Shown here: positions 1 to 9,153 of the stretch, piece after piece
Layout of the letters: the number at the start of each line of letters is the position of its first letter
Numbering within the stretch: position 1 is the first letter of the stretch
Origin: Corynebacterium poyangense
GTDB lineage: Bacteria > Actinomycetota > Actinomycetes > Mycobacteriales > Mycobacteriaceae
Assembly: GCF_014522205.1 (NCBI RefSeq)
Contig: NZ_CP046884.1
Location: forward strand, 2,170,001-2,234,000
Direction of reading: 5' to 3'
Length of the DNA: 64,000 nucleotides
Position numbers and translations under genes: made by a program
Notes under the pieces: model-generated
The model's database searches: none
The model's input: only the letters and a program-made list of their open reading frames with translations
Told to the model about the DNA's origin: nothing

Positions 1-1124
1 TCAATCATGGCGGGGAAGGCACCAAATTCTGTTAGCACTGTGAGGAATGTCTCGAACATGCCGTCTAGGGTGAAGAATGCGTCCGGCAGGGCTACTCGGC
101 GAATAACCGAACAGAACACGTCTCCTTCATTCCACTGCTGCCCAGACAGATCGGCCACCATGGTGAGGTAGCCGCGCAGAATCACTTGCATTCCGCCGAC
201 ACGTTCACATGAACGAGCATTCATCTTATGCGGCATGGCTGAAGACCCCACCTGACCTTCTTTGAACCCTTCGGTGACGGTTTCATTTCCAGCCATTAAC
301 CGGATAGTGGTGGCTAAGGAAGAGGGCCCTGCTCCTAGTTGAACTAGCGCGGAGATGACATCGAAATCCAAGGAACGTGGGTAGACCTGCCCCACGGAAT
401 CCAGAATCCGGCTAAATCCCAGCTGGTCAGCGATAGCTCTTTCCAGACTGGCCAGGTGGGTTTGCTCTCCTCCCACCAGATCGAGCATGTCTTGGGAAGT
501 TCCCATCGGCCCTTTGATACCTCGGAGGGGGTAGCGGCTGATGAGTTCTTCAATCCGGGACACGGCAATCAGCATTTCATCAGCTGCGCTAGCGAATCGC
601 TTGCCTAGGGTGGTTGCTTGAGCAGCGACATTGTGGGAGCGCCCAGCCATCACGAGGGAACGGTACTGTTCAGCGCGTTCACCGAGGCGAGCTAGCACCG
701 CCACTGACTTATCGCGGATCAACTTCAAAGAGCTCAGGATCTGGAGTTGCTCAACGTTTTCGGTCAGATCCCGCGACGTCATCCCCTTGTGGATGTGCTC
801 ATACCCCGCCAAGTCATTGAATTCCTCAATCCGGGCTTTTACATCATGGCGGGTGATTTTTTCCCGCGCCGCAATGGATTCCACATCGACGTCATCAAGG
901 ACCTTCTCATAAGCAGCAATAGCTTCTGCGGGGATATCGACTCCTAAGTCTTTTTGCACCCGCATGACCGCCAACCAGAGTTGCCGTTCCATCCGGATTT
1001 TCGCCTCCGGACTCCACAGGCGGGTCATGTCAGCGGAGGCATAACGAGAAGCTAAAACATTCTCGATCTTCTGCTTTTGAAGTTGGTCCACAGCTTGTTG
1101 GTTATTCGGATTCTTCTCAGCCAC
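1..1124 (-). CDS. purB: adenylosuccinate lyase (partial, C-terminal end outside window)
   Basis: Cytosolic enzyme of purine synthesis that splits SAICAR and adenylosuccinate, releasing fumarate. The reverse strand reads as an open frame from a GTG at 1124 to the window edge, about 374 codons. The fumarase/ASL superfamily signature is visible as GSSAMPHKMN near residue 290, together with the conserved TSRDL and MGTSQ stretches. The GTG was chosen because no ATG lies in frame before the conserved ENVLASRYAS start; spacing from purD is only 4 bases, so the two are probably cotranscribed. The last part of the enzyme is cut off by the window start. Confidence 0.93.
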   Translation of the reverse strand, partial: MAEKNPNNQQAVDQLQKQKIENVLASRYASADMTRLWSPEAKIRMERQLWLAVMRVQKDLGVDIPAEAIAAYEKVLDDVDVESIAAREKITRHDVKARIEEFNDLAGYEHIHKGMTSRDLTENVEQLQILSSLKLIRDKSVAVLARLGERAEQYRSLVMAGRSHNVAAQATTLGKRFASAADEMLIAVSRIEELISRYPLRGIKGPMGTSQDMLDLVGGEQTHLASLERAIADQLGFSRILDSVGQVYPRSLDFDVISALVQLGAGPSSLATTIRLMAGNETVTEGFKEGQVGSSAMPHKMNARSCERVGGMQVILRGYLTMVADLSGQQWNEGDVFCSVIRRVALPDAFFTLDGMFETFLTVLTEFGAFPAMI

Positions 1125-1128
1125 GCCC

Positions 1129-2430
1129 TCAATTATGGCATGTGATCCGGCCTTCCACCGCTGCTAAAGCAATATCCTTGCGATAATGCCCTCCAGCCAA
1201 GTGAATCTTTGTCAAAGCTTCATAGGCTTTGTCTCGTGCAGCGGAGAGATCTTCCGCCTGGGCCACGACATTAAGCACCCGCCCACCGTCGGAAATAAAC
1301 TTATTTTCGCTATTGAGCTTCGTACCGGCATGTAAAAGTTCGACGTCCCCCGCAGCTGCAACTTCATCTAGCCCATCAATCACATCACCTTTCTTCGGTG
1401 ACGCCGGATACCCCTGCGCAGCCAAAACCACGGTGATGGCACTTCCCTCCGCCCACTGAAGTGGGGGTAGTTCTGCTAACCGGGACTGGGCCACTGCGTT
1501 GAGGACCTCAGCCAACGGGGTGTTTAGTAACGCCAAAACTGCTTGGGTTTCTGGGTCGCCGAATCGACAGTTGAACTCTACGACGGCAGGGCCTTCTTTC
1601 CCCCAAGCTAACCCGGCATAAAGCAGACCAGAATAAGGGGTGCCACGTGCCACCATTTCCTTGGCGACGGGTTCGCACACCTCTTGGACTATTTGCTCTA
1701 CCCCGTTGTCTGGCAACCAGGGAACAGGCGCATAGGCACCCATCCCTCCCGTGTTGGGTCCTTGGTCGTTGTCATAGGCGCGTTTATGATCTTGAGCAGG
1801 TAATAGGGGGACAACGGTTTCCCCGTCGACGAGGCAAAATAGTGACACCTCTGGGCCATCAAGGTATGTTTCACACAGCACCGGATTTCCGGCGTCTAAG
1901 ACCGCCTGGGCATGGGCCTTGGCGGCATCGCGATCTTCAGTAACGACAACCCCTTTGCCAGCGGCTAAACCATCATCTTTCACCACCCACATGGGGCCAA
2001 ATTGGTCAAGGACCTCATCAATCTCACTGGCGCTTGCTCCGGGGTCAAGACTGCGAGACTGGGCGGTTTTTACCCCAGCAGCGCGCATTATTTCTTTGGC
2101 AAAGGCTTTAGATCCCTCCAGCTGAGCAGCCGCCGCCGAGGGGCCAAAAACGGGGATCCCGGCGGCGCGGAGTTCATCAGCTACCCCAGCTACCAGTGGC
2201 ACTTCTGGGCCGATGACGACCAGTTCCGCTTGGACCTCTTGCGCCAGGGTGAGCATGGCCTGGGCATCGTCGACTGCTCCGGCTTCTGGATGGCAGGTGG
2301 CGATGGTTCCCATCCCGGCGTTTCCGGGGGCAACATGGATGTGGTGAATAGTGCCGGTGGTGTTTTCTTTTGCAAGCCCTAACACGATGGCGTGCTCCCG
2401 GGCGCCAGAACCAATGACAAGAATGCGCAT
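1129..2430 (-). CDS. purD: phosphoribosylamine-glycine ligase (GARS)
   Basis: ATP-grasp enzyme of the second step of de novo purine synthesis, joining phosphoribosylamine and glycine. The 433-residue length is typical. The N-terminal [15 protein letters not shown] nucleotide-binding start, the [10 protein letters not shown] stretch near residue 230 and [12 protein letters not shown] near residue 285 are all diagnostic of PurD. It starts with ATG at 2430 and lies directly upstream of purB on the same strand, which fits a purD-purB operon. No defect is visible. Confidence 0.97.
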   Translation of the reverse strand: MRILVIGSGAREHAIVLGLAKENTTGTIHHIHVAPGNAGMGTIATCHPEAGAVDDAQAMLTLAQEVQAELVVIGPEVPLVAGVADELRAAGIPVFGPSAAAAQLEGSKAFAKEIMRAAGVKTAQSRSLDPGASASEIDEVLDQFGPMWVVKDDGLAAGKGVVVTEDRDAAKAHAQAVLDAGNPVLCETYLDGPEVSLFCLVDGETVVPLLPAQDHKRAYDNDQGPNTGGMGAYAPVPWLPDNGVEQIVQEVCEPVAKEMVARGTPYSGLLYAGLAWGKEGPAVVEFNCRFGDPETQAVLALLNTPLAEVLNAVAQSRLAELPPLQWAEGSAITVVLAAQGYPASPKKGDVIDGLDEVAAAGDVELLHAGTKLNSENKFISDGGRVLNVVAQAEDLSAARDKAYEALTKIHLAGGHYRKDIALAAVEGRITCHN

Positions 2431-2474
2431 GATCTCATCCTAACGAGTTCGCGTCCAACGGTAACCTTAAAACC

Positions 2475-2897
2475 ATGAGTAGCGTGTTTAGCAAAATCAT
2501 TGCCGGTGAACTGCCCGGACGTTTTGTCTACCGGGATGACACAGTAGCCGCTTTTCTTACTATCGCCCCGGTTCGGTACGGGCATGTACTGGTTGTTCCT
2601 ATTAAGGAGGTCGATAAGTGGACTGATCTCCCGGCGTCGGAATGGCTGCACCTGTGTGAGGTGGCCCAAAAGATTGGTCAGGCCGTTGTCGAAGCATTCC
2701 AGTGCCAGCGGGCGGGAACACTTATCGCCGGGTTTGAGGTTCCCCACACCCACATCCATATTTTCCCGGCTGATGATATGTCTGGTTTTGACCTGTCTCG
2801 GGCGATGAGTCCGGAGGACACTGTTCCAGCGGAGATGGATCGTGCTGCGGAAGCGATTCGTGGTGTATTAGGGACTGATGACCAAGGCCGCAGTTAA
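2475..2897 (+). CDS. HIT family protein (histidine triad nucleotide hydrolase)
   Basis: Small cytosolic nucleotide-binding protein of 140 residues. The histidine triad HTHIHIF near residue 90 and the N-terminal FSKIIAGELPGRFVYRD region identify the Hint/HIT family, whose members hydrolyse AMP-linked small molecules. It is divergent from purD, with a 44-bp gap that must hold both promoters, and convergent with phoS. The physiological substrate is not readable from the sequence. Confidence 0.9.
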   Translation: MSSVFSKIIAGELPGRFVYRDDTVAAFLTIAPVRYGHVLVVPIKEVDKWTDLPASEWLHLCEVAQKIGQAVVEAFQCQRAGTLIAGFEVPHTHIHIFPADDMSGFDLSRAMSPEDTVPAEMDRAAEAIRGVLGTDDQGRS

Positions 2898-2918
2898 AAC
2901 TGTTCTGTACCGGGTGGA

Positions 2919-4328
2919 TTAGGCGTCGAAGAGTTGCTCTTCGGTAGCCGCTGGTAGCCGGATGGTGAAGGTGGCCCCGTGTCCAGGCGCGGTTTCTACG
3001 CTGATTGTGCCGTGATGACGCTCCACCAGCGAGTGCACAATAGCTAGGCCGAGCCCCGATCCACCTGAGTTGCGGGACCGAGAATTATCGGCCCGGTAAA
3101 AACGCTCAAAAATGTGGGCGGCGTCCTCCGCAGTCATGCCATGCCCATTATCTTGGACCAGGATTTCCACCACGCCGGGTAGATCTGCCGCTGGGCGTAG
3201 TCGGATGGTGACGGTGGCACTGTCCCCGCCGTGGATAAGAGCGTTATTGACTAAGTTGAGGACTACTTGACGCAATTTATCTGCCTGCCCCATAGCAGCG
3301 GGGATTCCGGGGCAATCATTGCGTACCTCAATTGTCCGGTTCGGGTAGATGTCCCGCATTTGGGTGGCCACCGATGTAGCTATTTCTAGAAGATCTGTTG
3401 GTTTGGTTTCGAGCTGATTACCCTCCGCTCGGGTTAATGACAGCAGGTCTTCCACCAAAAACGCCATCCGCTTGGATTCGGTATCGATTTTTTCAATGGC
3501 CCAATCCGGATCAGGGGCAGCCCCGCTGCGATAAAGCTCGGTGTAGCCGCGCAAGCTCGTCAGTGGTGTTCGCAACTCATGCGAGGCATCTCCCACGAAC
3601 CTCCGCATTTGTTCTTCTTTTTGGCGAGTGGTTTCTAAGGAGTGCTGCAACCGATTCAGCATGATATTGAGCGCCTGAGCCAATTGCCCTACCTCAGTAT
3701 TGACCGGCCACTCAGGAACCCTTCGGCTGAGATTCCCGACGCTAATATCCCGGGCGGTACGCTCAACTACCCGCAGCGGGCGTAAGGCCCAGCGCACAGC
3801 CCACCAGCCCACGACCGCAATAATCAACAACACCAAAAGACCTACCAGCCCTTGGAAGAGGCGCATCCGATCCAGCACGAGGTTTTCTCGCTGAAGGTTA
3901 TGCGCCACGATAGTAAGTACCCCGTGATCTTTTAGCGCAATGGCTCGCCATTCCTCAGATAGTCCGGCGGATTCGGGATTTCCGGTTGAGCCGACCGTGG
4001 CGGGAATCCCATCGACGCGTAGTTGGTTTACATCGGGAAGCGCGCCGACGTCATTGAACACCACGGAGGAGCCGTCGGACATGATCTTAATGACGGTGTA
4101 GTTGGAGGGCGGCTGTGGTCCGCGTTGCTGATTAAAGATATCGGATTCTTTGGCCCAGCCGTGGGCGGAATTGTATAAGTCCTCATCTACTCGCTGGTAA
4201 ATGTCCTCACGCATCACTGAGCTAACCACCGCTGAGCTCACTAAAATCCCGAGGCCGCAGATGGCGACCATGAGCACCACCAGCCACACTCGCAGCGGAA
4301 TGGCGCGTAGACGATTACTCCATGACAC
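2919..4328 (-). CDS. phoS: sensor histidine kinase PhoS-like
   Basis: Membrane sensor kinase of 469 residues starting at a GTG (4328). It shows an N-terminal membrane segment (about 12-35), an extracytoplasmic sensor loop, a second segment (about 158-180), a HAMP linker, the HisKA phosphorylation site HELRTPLT near residue 250, and HATPase N and G boxes (VLNLVNNALIHGG, GGSGLGLAIVHSLVERH). It follows the response regulator gene by 12 bases, so the pair is one operon. The neighbouring pqo, MFS and TetR genes match the phoRS locus as I recall it in C. glutamicum, where the pair drives phosphate starvation genes. Naming rests on that order; kinases of the MprB/MtrB type look similar. Confidence 0.83.
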   Translation of the reverse strand: MSWSNRLRAIPLRVWLVVLMVAICGLGILVSSAVVSSVMREDIYQRVDEDLYNSAHGWAKESDIFNQQRGPQPPSNYTVIKIMSDGSSVVFNDVGALPDVNQLRVDGIPATVGSTGNPESAGLSEEWRAIALKDHGVLTIVAHNLQRENLVLDRMRLFQGLVGLLVLLIIAVVGWWAVRWALRPLRVVERTARDISVGNLSRRVPEWPVNTEVGQLAQALNIMLNRLQHSLETTRQKEEQMRRFVGDASHELRTPLTSLRGYTELYRSGAAPDPDWAIEKIDTESKRMAFLVEDLLSLTRAEGNQLETKPTDLLEIATSVATQMRDIYPNRTIEVRNDCPGIPAAMGQADKLRQVVLNLVNNALIHGGDSATVTIRLRPAADLPGVVEILVQDNGHGMTAEDAAHIFERFYRADNSRSRNSGGSGLGLAIVHSLVERHHGTISVETAPGHGATFTIRLPAATEEQLFDA

Positions 4329-4340
4329 GAGTTTCTACCC

Positions 4341-5087
4341 CTAGCCGCGCGGGGTCCTTAGTACGTAGCCCACACCTCGAACAGTGTGGATAAGCGGAAC
4401 ATCCCCGGTATCTATTTTTCGGCGAAGATAAGAAATGTAGGATTCTACGACGTTACCGTCACCGCCGAAGTCATAGTGCCAAACATTATCCAGGATTTTC
4501 GCTTTACTGAGCACCACCTCGGAGTTCATCATCAGATAGCGCAGCAAATTAAATTCAGTCGGTGACAGTTCCACGAACTCCCCGGCTTTCGTCACCTCGT
4601 GGGTTTCATCATTCAGCGTCAAGTCTGCATAGCTCAGAGTGGCATCTTCGGTGGTATCTTCTCCTCCTCTTCCTCCGCGTCTGAGGATCACGCGCAACCG
4701 GGTAATGACTTCCTCGAGGGAAAAAGGTTTTGTGACATAATCATCGGCGCCGATGGTTAGGCCGTGGATTCGGTGCTCTACGGCGTCCTTGGCGGTGAGG
4801 AAAAGAACTGGGGCGTCAATCCCCTCTTCCCGTAATCGGGTTAACACATCAAACCCATCCATCTTGGGCATCATGACGTCAAGGATGATGGCGTCTGGGT
4901 GCTGTTCTCTAGCTAGACGGAGTGCGGCTGACCCATCGAGCGCGGTGATGACGTCGAACCCCTGAAACTTCAAGCTCACTTGCAGAAGTTCGACGATATT
5001 TTGCTCATCATCAACAACCAAAACCCTAGTTTTTGGGGCAGACGCGCCCGAAGCGGGAGGAACAGAACCATGGTGCGAGGCATTCAT
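4341..5087 (-). CDS. phoR: response regulator PhoR-like (OmpR family)
   Basis: DNA-binding partner of the adjacent kinase, 248 residues. A receiver domain begins at RVLVVDDEQNIVELL, with the phosphoacceptor Asp in ILDVMMPKMDGFDVL and the conserved Lys in DDYVTKPFSLEE; a winged-helix domain follows (LSPTEFNLLRYLMMN, VESYISYLRRKID). I chose the ATG at 5087, preceded by AGGGG. An upstream in-frame start at 5165 would lie inside the long inverted repeat behind pqo and add a non-conserved leader. Probably activates phosphate-limitation genes, by analogy with C. glutamicum. Confidence 0.85.
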   Translation of the reverse strand: MNASHHGSVPPASGASAPKTRVLVVDDEQNIVELLQVSLKFQGFDVITALDGSAALRLAREQHPDAIILDVMMPKMDGFDVLTRLREEGIDAPVLFLTAKDAVEHRIHGLTIGADDYVTKPFSLEEVITRLRVILRRGGRGGEDTTEDATLSYADLTLNDETHEVTKAGEFVELSPTEFNLLRYLMMNSEVVLSKAKILDNVWHYDFGGDGNVVESYISYLRRKIDTGDVPLIHTVRGVGYVLRTPRG

Positions 5088-5141
5088 ATCCCCTATTGTC
5101 CATGGCGAGATCCACGTGTGCTGCGGGAAGGCTGTGAAAGT

Positions 5142-5185
5142 CCTGGAAATCCAGGAAAGACCCATCTTATCCGTGGATTTCCAGG
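5142..5185 (-). terminator. inverted repeat after pqo
   Basis: A perfect 12-bp inverted repeat (CCTGGAAATCCA at 5142-5153 and its complement at 5174-5185) separates the pqo stop from phoR. The loop is 20 bases and no clear T-run follows, so it may be a terminator or RNA-stability element rather than a classic intrinsic terminator. Confidence 0.5.
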
Positions 5186-5188
5186 CAC

Positions 5189-6925
5189 TTATGGGCGCGG
5201 AATGTTACGAAGATTACTCGTAGCCATATCGAACATGTGGCCAACTCCACCGCCAAAGACCGTTCGGGTAGCTGCCTTCGAAAATCCCATGAGCTGAGCA
5301 AAGGTGATGTTCGGCGGAATACTCAAGGCATTAGGGTCAGTGACGACATCGACGAGCACCGGACCAGGGTAGGCCAGGGCTTCTTGAAGAATGTCCGAAG
5401 CGGTGGCCGGATCTTCAATGCGGAAAGCCTTGATTCCGGCTCCCTCGGCAATGCGGGCATAGTTGACATGCTCATGGTCTGTTTCAAACTCAGGAATCCC
5501 TTGCACCAGCATTTCCAGCTTCACCATGCCGAGTGAAGAGTTATTAAAGACCACGCATTTAAGGGGTAGTTGATGCAGCTTCATGGTGAGTAGTTCACCC
5601 ATGAGCATGCTTAAGCCACCATCACCCGAAAAGCTGATGACTTGTCGGTCCGGTGCTGCGGCTTGGGCGCCAAGAGCGTGCGGCAAAGCATTGGCCATGG
5701 TGCCGTGGCGGAAAGAACCAAGTTGTTCCCGCTTACCATTAGGGGTGATGTAGCGTGCACCCCAGACATTGCACATGCCGGTATCGACGGTGAAGATTGC
5801 GTCATCATTGGCTAGTTCATCAATGAGATTGGCAATGAACTCCGGGTGAATGGGCGTGTGCTTCTCCACATCGTGGGTGTAGGCCTCCACCACGGTGCTG
5901 AGCTTGTCATGATGGCGCTTCAGCATCCGGTCTAAGAAACTACGATCCTGCTTTTCCTCAACATGCGGGAGAATAGTTTTGATCGTGGCAGCAACATCAC
6001 CAATAACCGGGTAACGCACAGTGGTGCGTCGCCCAATGTGCGAGCCGTCAATATCTACCTGGGCGACGTTCTTCGTGGGTAAGAAATCGCTATAAGGAAA
6101 GTCGGTGCCTAAGAGAATGAGGAGGTCAGCATCATTGCTGGCTTCATGGCAGGAACCATATCCCAACAGGCCAGACATTCCCACGTCGAAGGGATTGTCA
6201 TATTGGATATACATCTTCCCGCCCAAGGCGTGCCCAATGGGAGACTTGATTTTTTCAGCAAGCTCCAGAACCTCCTCGCGGGCATCACGCACCCCAGCGC
6301 CGCAAAATAGCGTGACGGAGCGAGCTTCATTGATGGCTTTAGCCAGGCTCGCTGCTTGGCGCGGGTCCGGCAATACTGTGGGGGTTCCAGCGGCGATGGT
6401 GGATTCACTAAATGCAGTAGTTCCCACCTCTTCCTGGCTTACATCACCAGGAATCACCAAGACAGATACCCCTTTGCCCGCCATGGTGGATTGAATGGCG
6501 TGATGCAAGACGCGGTCACCTTGATCCGCGGAATTCACCATCTCGCAATAGCCGGAGCACTCCTGAAAGATTTTCTCCGGATGAGTTTCCTGGAAGAAGG
6601 TTGAACCAATCTGCATACCGGGAATGTGGCTAGCTAAAGCCAACACCTTGGCGCCATTCCGATGCGCATCATAAAGCCCCTGGATAAGGTGGGTGTTTCC
6701 AGGTCCGCACGAGGCCGCACACACAGCAAGATCACCGGTGACCAGAGAATCCGCGCCAGCGGCGAAAGCTGCGGCTTCTTCATTGCGGACGTGGATCCAC
6801 TTAATCTGCGAGTGCCGGACAGCATCAGAAATAGGGTTCAGCGAATCTCCGACGAGGCCATAGATGCGTCGAACCCCTTGCTTTTCCAAGGTCTCAACGA
6901 GCCGTTGGGCAAAGTTTTTTGCCAT
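5189..6925 (-). CDS. pqo: pyruvate:quinone oxidoreductase (PoxB/Pqo)
   Basis: Peripheral membrane flavoenzyme that decarboxylates pyruvate to acetate and CO2 and passes electrons to the quinone pool. The 578-residue protein has the three-domain ThDP-enzyme layout: N-terminal pyrimidine-binding part with the catalytic Glu in RNEEAAAFAAGAD, central FAD part, and C-terminal ThDP motif GDGGLSMLMGELLT followed by FNNSSLGMVKLE. The first 60 residues and the last 40 closely resemble C. glutamicum Pqo as I recall it. The ATG at 6925 (AAGGAG upstream) fits that alignment better than an in-frame TTG two codons earlier. It stands alone between phoR and a divergent exporter gene. Confidence 0.93.
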   Translation of the reverse strand: MAKNFAQRLVETLEKQGVRRIYGLVGDSLNPISDAVRHSQIKWIHVRNEEAAAFAAGADSLVTGDLAVCAASCGPGNTHLIQGLYDAHRNGAKVLALASHIPGMQIGSTFFQETHPEKIFQECSGYCEMVNSADQGDRVLHHAIQSTMAGKGVSVLVIPGDVSQEEVGTTAFSESTIAAGTPTVLPDPRQAASLAKAINEARSVTLFCGAGVRDAREEVLELAEKIKSPIGHALGGKMYIQYDNPFDVGMSGLLGYGSCHEASNDADLLILLGTDFPYSDFLPTKNVAQVDIDGSHIGRRTTVRYPVIGDVAATIKTILPHVEEKQDRSFLDRMLKRHHDKLSTVVEAYTHDVEKHTPIHPEFIANLIDELANDDAIFTVDTGMCNVWGARYITPNGKREQLGSFRHGTMANALPHALGAQAAAPDRQVISFSGDGGLSMLMGELLTMKLHQLPLKCVVFNNSSLGMVKLEMLVQGIPEFETDHEHVNYARIAEGAGIKAFRIEDPATASDILQEALAYPGPVLVDVVTDPNALSIPPNITFAQLMGFSKAATRTVFGGGVGHMFDMATSNLRNIPRP

Positions 6926-7065
6926 AGACAACGATCTCCTTTCATAAAAATCTTCTTCTATGTTGCTCCTCTTAAGGCCCCGACGCTACCTTTCGCCTCT
7001 CCTCGTGCCCGGAAACACACCCCGAACTGGGAGGTTAGGTAGCTCTCACTAGGCGGATTCCGCTT

Positions 7066-7093
7066 TGTAACTGTAACGACTGTTCGGTACAGT
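7066..7093 (+). promoter_or_regulatory. promoter with overlapping palindromic operator upstream of MFS-TetR operon
   Basis: TTGTAA (7066) and TACAGT (7088) are spaced 16 bp and would start transcription close to the ATG at 7102, giving a leaderless or nearly leaderless mRNA. The same bases form an imperfect 24-bp palindrome (7070-7093) with ACTGTA/TACAGT arms. This is a plausible site for the TetR protein encoded second in the operon (inference). Confidence 0.5.
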
Positions 7094-7101
7094 TTCAGGT
7101 C

Positions 7102-8583
7102 ATGGGATCCGACACAACCAACACCCAACGCTGGCTATTTTTAGCCATCATTTCGGTGGGTCTTTTCCTGGTAGGAGCCGATAACTCCATCCTCTACACC
7201 GCCCTGCCCACCCTGGAACGCGAACTGTCCGCCACAGCCCTCGAAGGGCTCTGGATGATTAACGCCTACCCCCTGGTGCTGTGCGGACTCCTCCTCGGCA
7301 CCGGCACTCTCGGTGACCGAATTGGGCACCGCCTCATGTTTCTTATCGGCGTTCTGGTTTTTGGCCTAGCATCCTTCTTCGCCGCCTTCGCCAGCAACGC
7401 TTGGCTTCTCATCGCCGCCCGCGCATGCCTCGGCGTCGGAGCCGCCACCATGATGCCCGCTTCCCTAGCCCTCATCCAGATCACCTTCCTTAATGAACAA
7501 CAACGCAACACCGCCATCGGTATATGGGGATCAGTCGGTGCCGTTGGCGCAGCAACCGGCCCGCTCCTCGGTGGACTCCTCCTTCAGAACTTCTGGTGGG
7601 GCTCCGTATTCCTCATCAACGTGCCCGTCGCCATCGGGGTCTTCTTTGCCACCATCGCCATTGCCCCAGCAAACGTCGCCAACCCCTCCCGTCACTGGGA
7701 CCTCCCATCCTCCCTCTACGCCATGCTGGCGATGGTCGGCGCCGTCATGCTCATCAAAGAAACCGCGCACAACCACCGTCAGCTCTGGGTCATAGTTGTC
7801 TCCCTTCTAGCCACCATCCTGGGGGGCTGGGCTTTTAGTAGCCGCCAAAAGAAACTCACCACTCCCTTGCTGAGCCTAGATATTTTCCGAAACCGAATGT
7901 TCAGTGGCGGGGTGCTCACCGCCGGAGCCGCAATGTTTTGCCTCTCGGGAATTGAGCTCACTACTACCCAGCGGTTCCAACTCATCGGCGGCTACACCCC
8001 CTTGGAAGCTGGTCTTCTGGTAGCGCTAGTGGCATTGTCCTGTGTCCCAGCCTCCGTCCTTGGCGGTGCTAACCTCCACCGAATAGGTTTTCTCCCCCTC
8101 ATCTCAGGTGGTTTCGTTCTCCTAGCTAGCGGCCTAGGGCTCGCCCTATGGGCTTTTCAAGATAATCACCAATTCTGGTTTTTTCTCGCTCTCGTGGCAG
8201 TGGGTCTGGGAGCCGGATCAGTCATGTCGGTATCTTCCACCGCCATCATTGGCTCCGCTTCGCCCTCCAAAGCCGGGATGGCCTCTGCCGTTGAAGCTGT
8301 CTCCTATGAATTCGGCACCCTCCTAGCTGTCGCTATCCTGGGATCGTTGACTCCACTCTTCTACCGGCTCTTTGCTCCCCCGGAGCTTTCTGAACCCTAT
8401 GCCAGCGACCCTCGATCCGCTGCCGCCTATGACACCGGTTATTTTGTCATCATCGCTCTCGTGATTATCGTGGCGCTCATCGCAGCAATCATCACGGCAT
8501 GGTGTTTTCGCACTAACCCCAAGCGAGCCTATGTGCCGGAAGGAGTCCTTTTATGCGACGCAGCAAGCGGGAAAAAATTCTAG
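7102..8583 (+). CDS. MFS drug efflux transporter, DHA2 (14-TMS) family
   Basis: Proton-driven membrane exporter of 493 residues. The start LFLVGADNSILYTALPTLERE is the DHA2 motif D1 region and LGTGTLGDRIGHRLMF carries motif A; about 14 hydrophobic segments follow. The next gene, a TetR regulator, overlaps its end by 31 bases, so the exporter is likely repressed by that protein and induced by a ligand. The substrate is unknown; lipophilic cations and biocides are usual for the family. Confidence 0.9.
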   Translation: MGSDTTNTQRWLFLAIISVGLFLVGADNSILYTALPTLERELSATALEGLWMINAYPLVLCGLLLGTGTLGDRIGHRLMFLIGVLVFGLASFFAAFASNAWLLIAARACLGVGAATMMPASLALIQITFLNEQQRNTAIGIWGSVGAVGAATGPLLGGLLLQNFWWGSVFLINVPVAIGVFFATIAIAPANVANPSRHWDLPSSLYAMLAMVGAVMLIKETAHNHRQLWVIVVSLLATILGGWAFSSRQKKLTTPLLSLDIFRNRMFSGGVLTAGAAMFCLSGIELTTTQRFQLIGGYTPLEAGLLVALVALSCVPASVLGGANLHRIGFLPLISGGFVLLASGLGLALWAFQDNHQFWFFLALVAVGLGAGSVMSVSSTAIIGSASPSKAGMASAVEAVSYEFGTLLAVAILGSLTPLFYRLFAPPELSEPYASDPRSAAAYDTGYFVIIALVIIVALIAAIITAWCFRTNPKRAYVPEGVLLCDAASGKKF

Positions 8584-9104
8584 AGTCGGCGGTCAAGATC
8601 ATTGAGGAATCCGGACCTGATGCCGTTACCTACGAGGCATTGGCTCAAGCCTCGGGGCTTTCTAAATCCGGTTTAATTTATCACTTCCCCTCTCGTGATG
8701 ACCTCATGTTGGCCATTCACGAACACCTAGCTCAAGCCTGGGAACAAGAGCTCCTAGCAACCGCCGGGGTGAGTGACGTAGCCGAACTCTCCGAGGCTCA
8801 ACGCCTCAAAGCTGCGGTGATCTGCTTTAGCACCGCAGCCAGTTTGCCGGAGTTACTCCTACAAATAGAAGCCGCCCGGAATCCTCGGGCTGCAGCCGTA
8901 TGGAACGCGGTAGATCAACGCTGGCTCCCCTCCCCGGAATCTATCCAAGACAGCGCCACAAAAAAGGCCGCCTACCTAGTAAAACTCATAGCCGATGGGC
9001 TTTTTCTCCACGACTACGTCCACTTCACCCCGCTCAGTTCCGAACAGCGCTCCATCCTTACCGAAGCCGCCTTAAAACTCATCCCCCCGGACCCTCAAGA
9101 CTAA
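8553..9104 (+). CDS. TetR family transcriptional regulator
   Basis: Repressor of 183 residues with an N-terminal helix-turn-helix (REKILESAVKIIEE ... YEALAQASGLSKSGLIYHF, residues 5-50), the standard TetR_N domain. The C-terminal ligand domain has a region resembling the TetR_C_33-type members. GGAAGGAG lies 8 bases before the ATG inside the end of the exporter gene. The tight overlap suggests it controls its own operon through the palindrome at 7070-7093. Confidence 0.9.
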   Translation: MRRSKREKILESAVKIIEESGPDAVTYEALAQASGLSKSGLIYHFPSRDDLMLAIHEHLAQAWEQELLATAGVSDVAELSEAQRLKAAVICFSTAASLPELLLQIEAARNPRAAAVWNAVDQRWLPSPESIQDSATKKAAYLVKLIADGLFLHDYVHFTPLSSEQRSILTEAALKLIPPDPQD

Positions 9105-9153
9105 AAACACCGTCTCCCTGCGCTGAAAATTTCCCTTAGCTAAGCTTCAATTC

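Noticed and set aside
4966..5165. Upstream start for the PhoR-like regulator at 5165
   Set aside because: It would place the pqo stem-loop inside the coding sequence and add a leader unlike other OmpR regulators.
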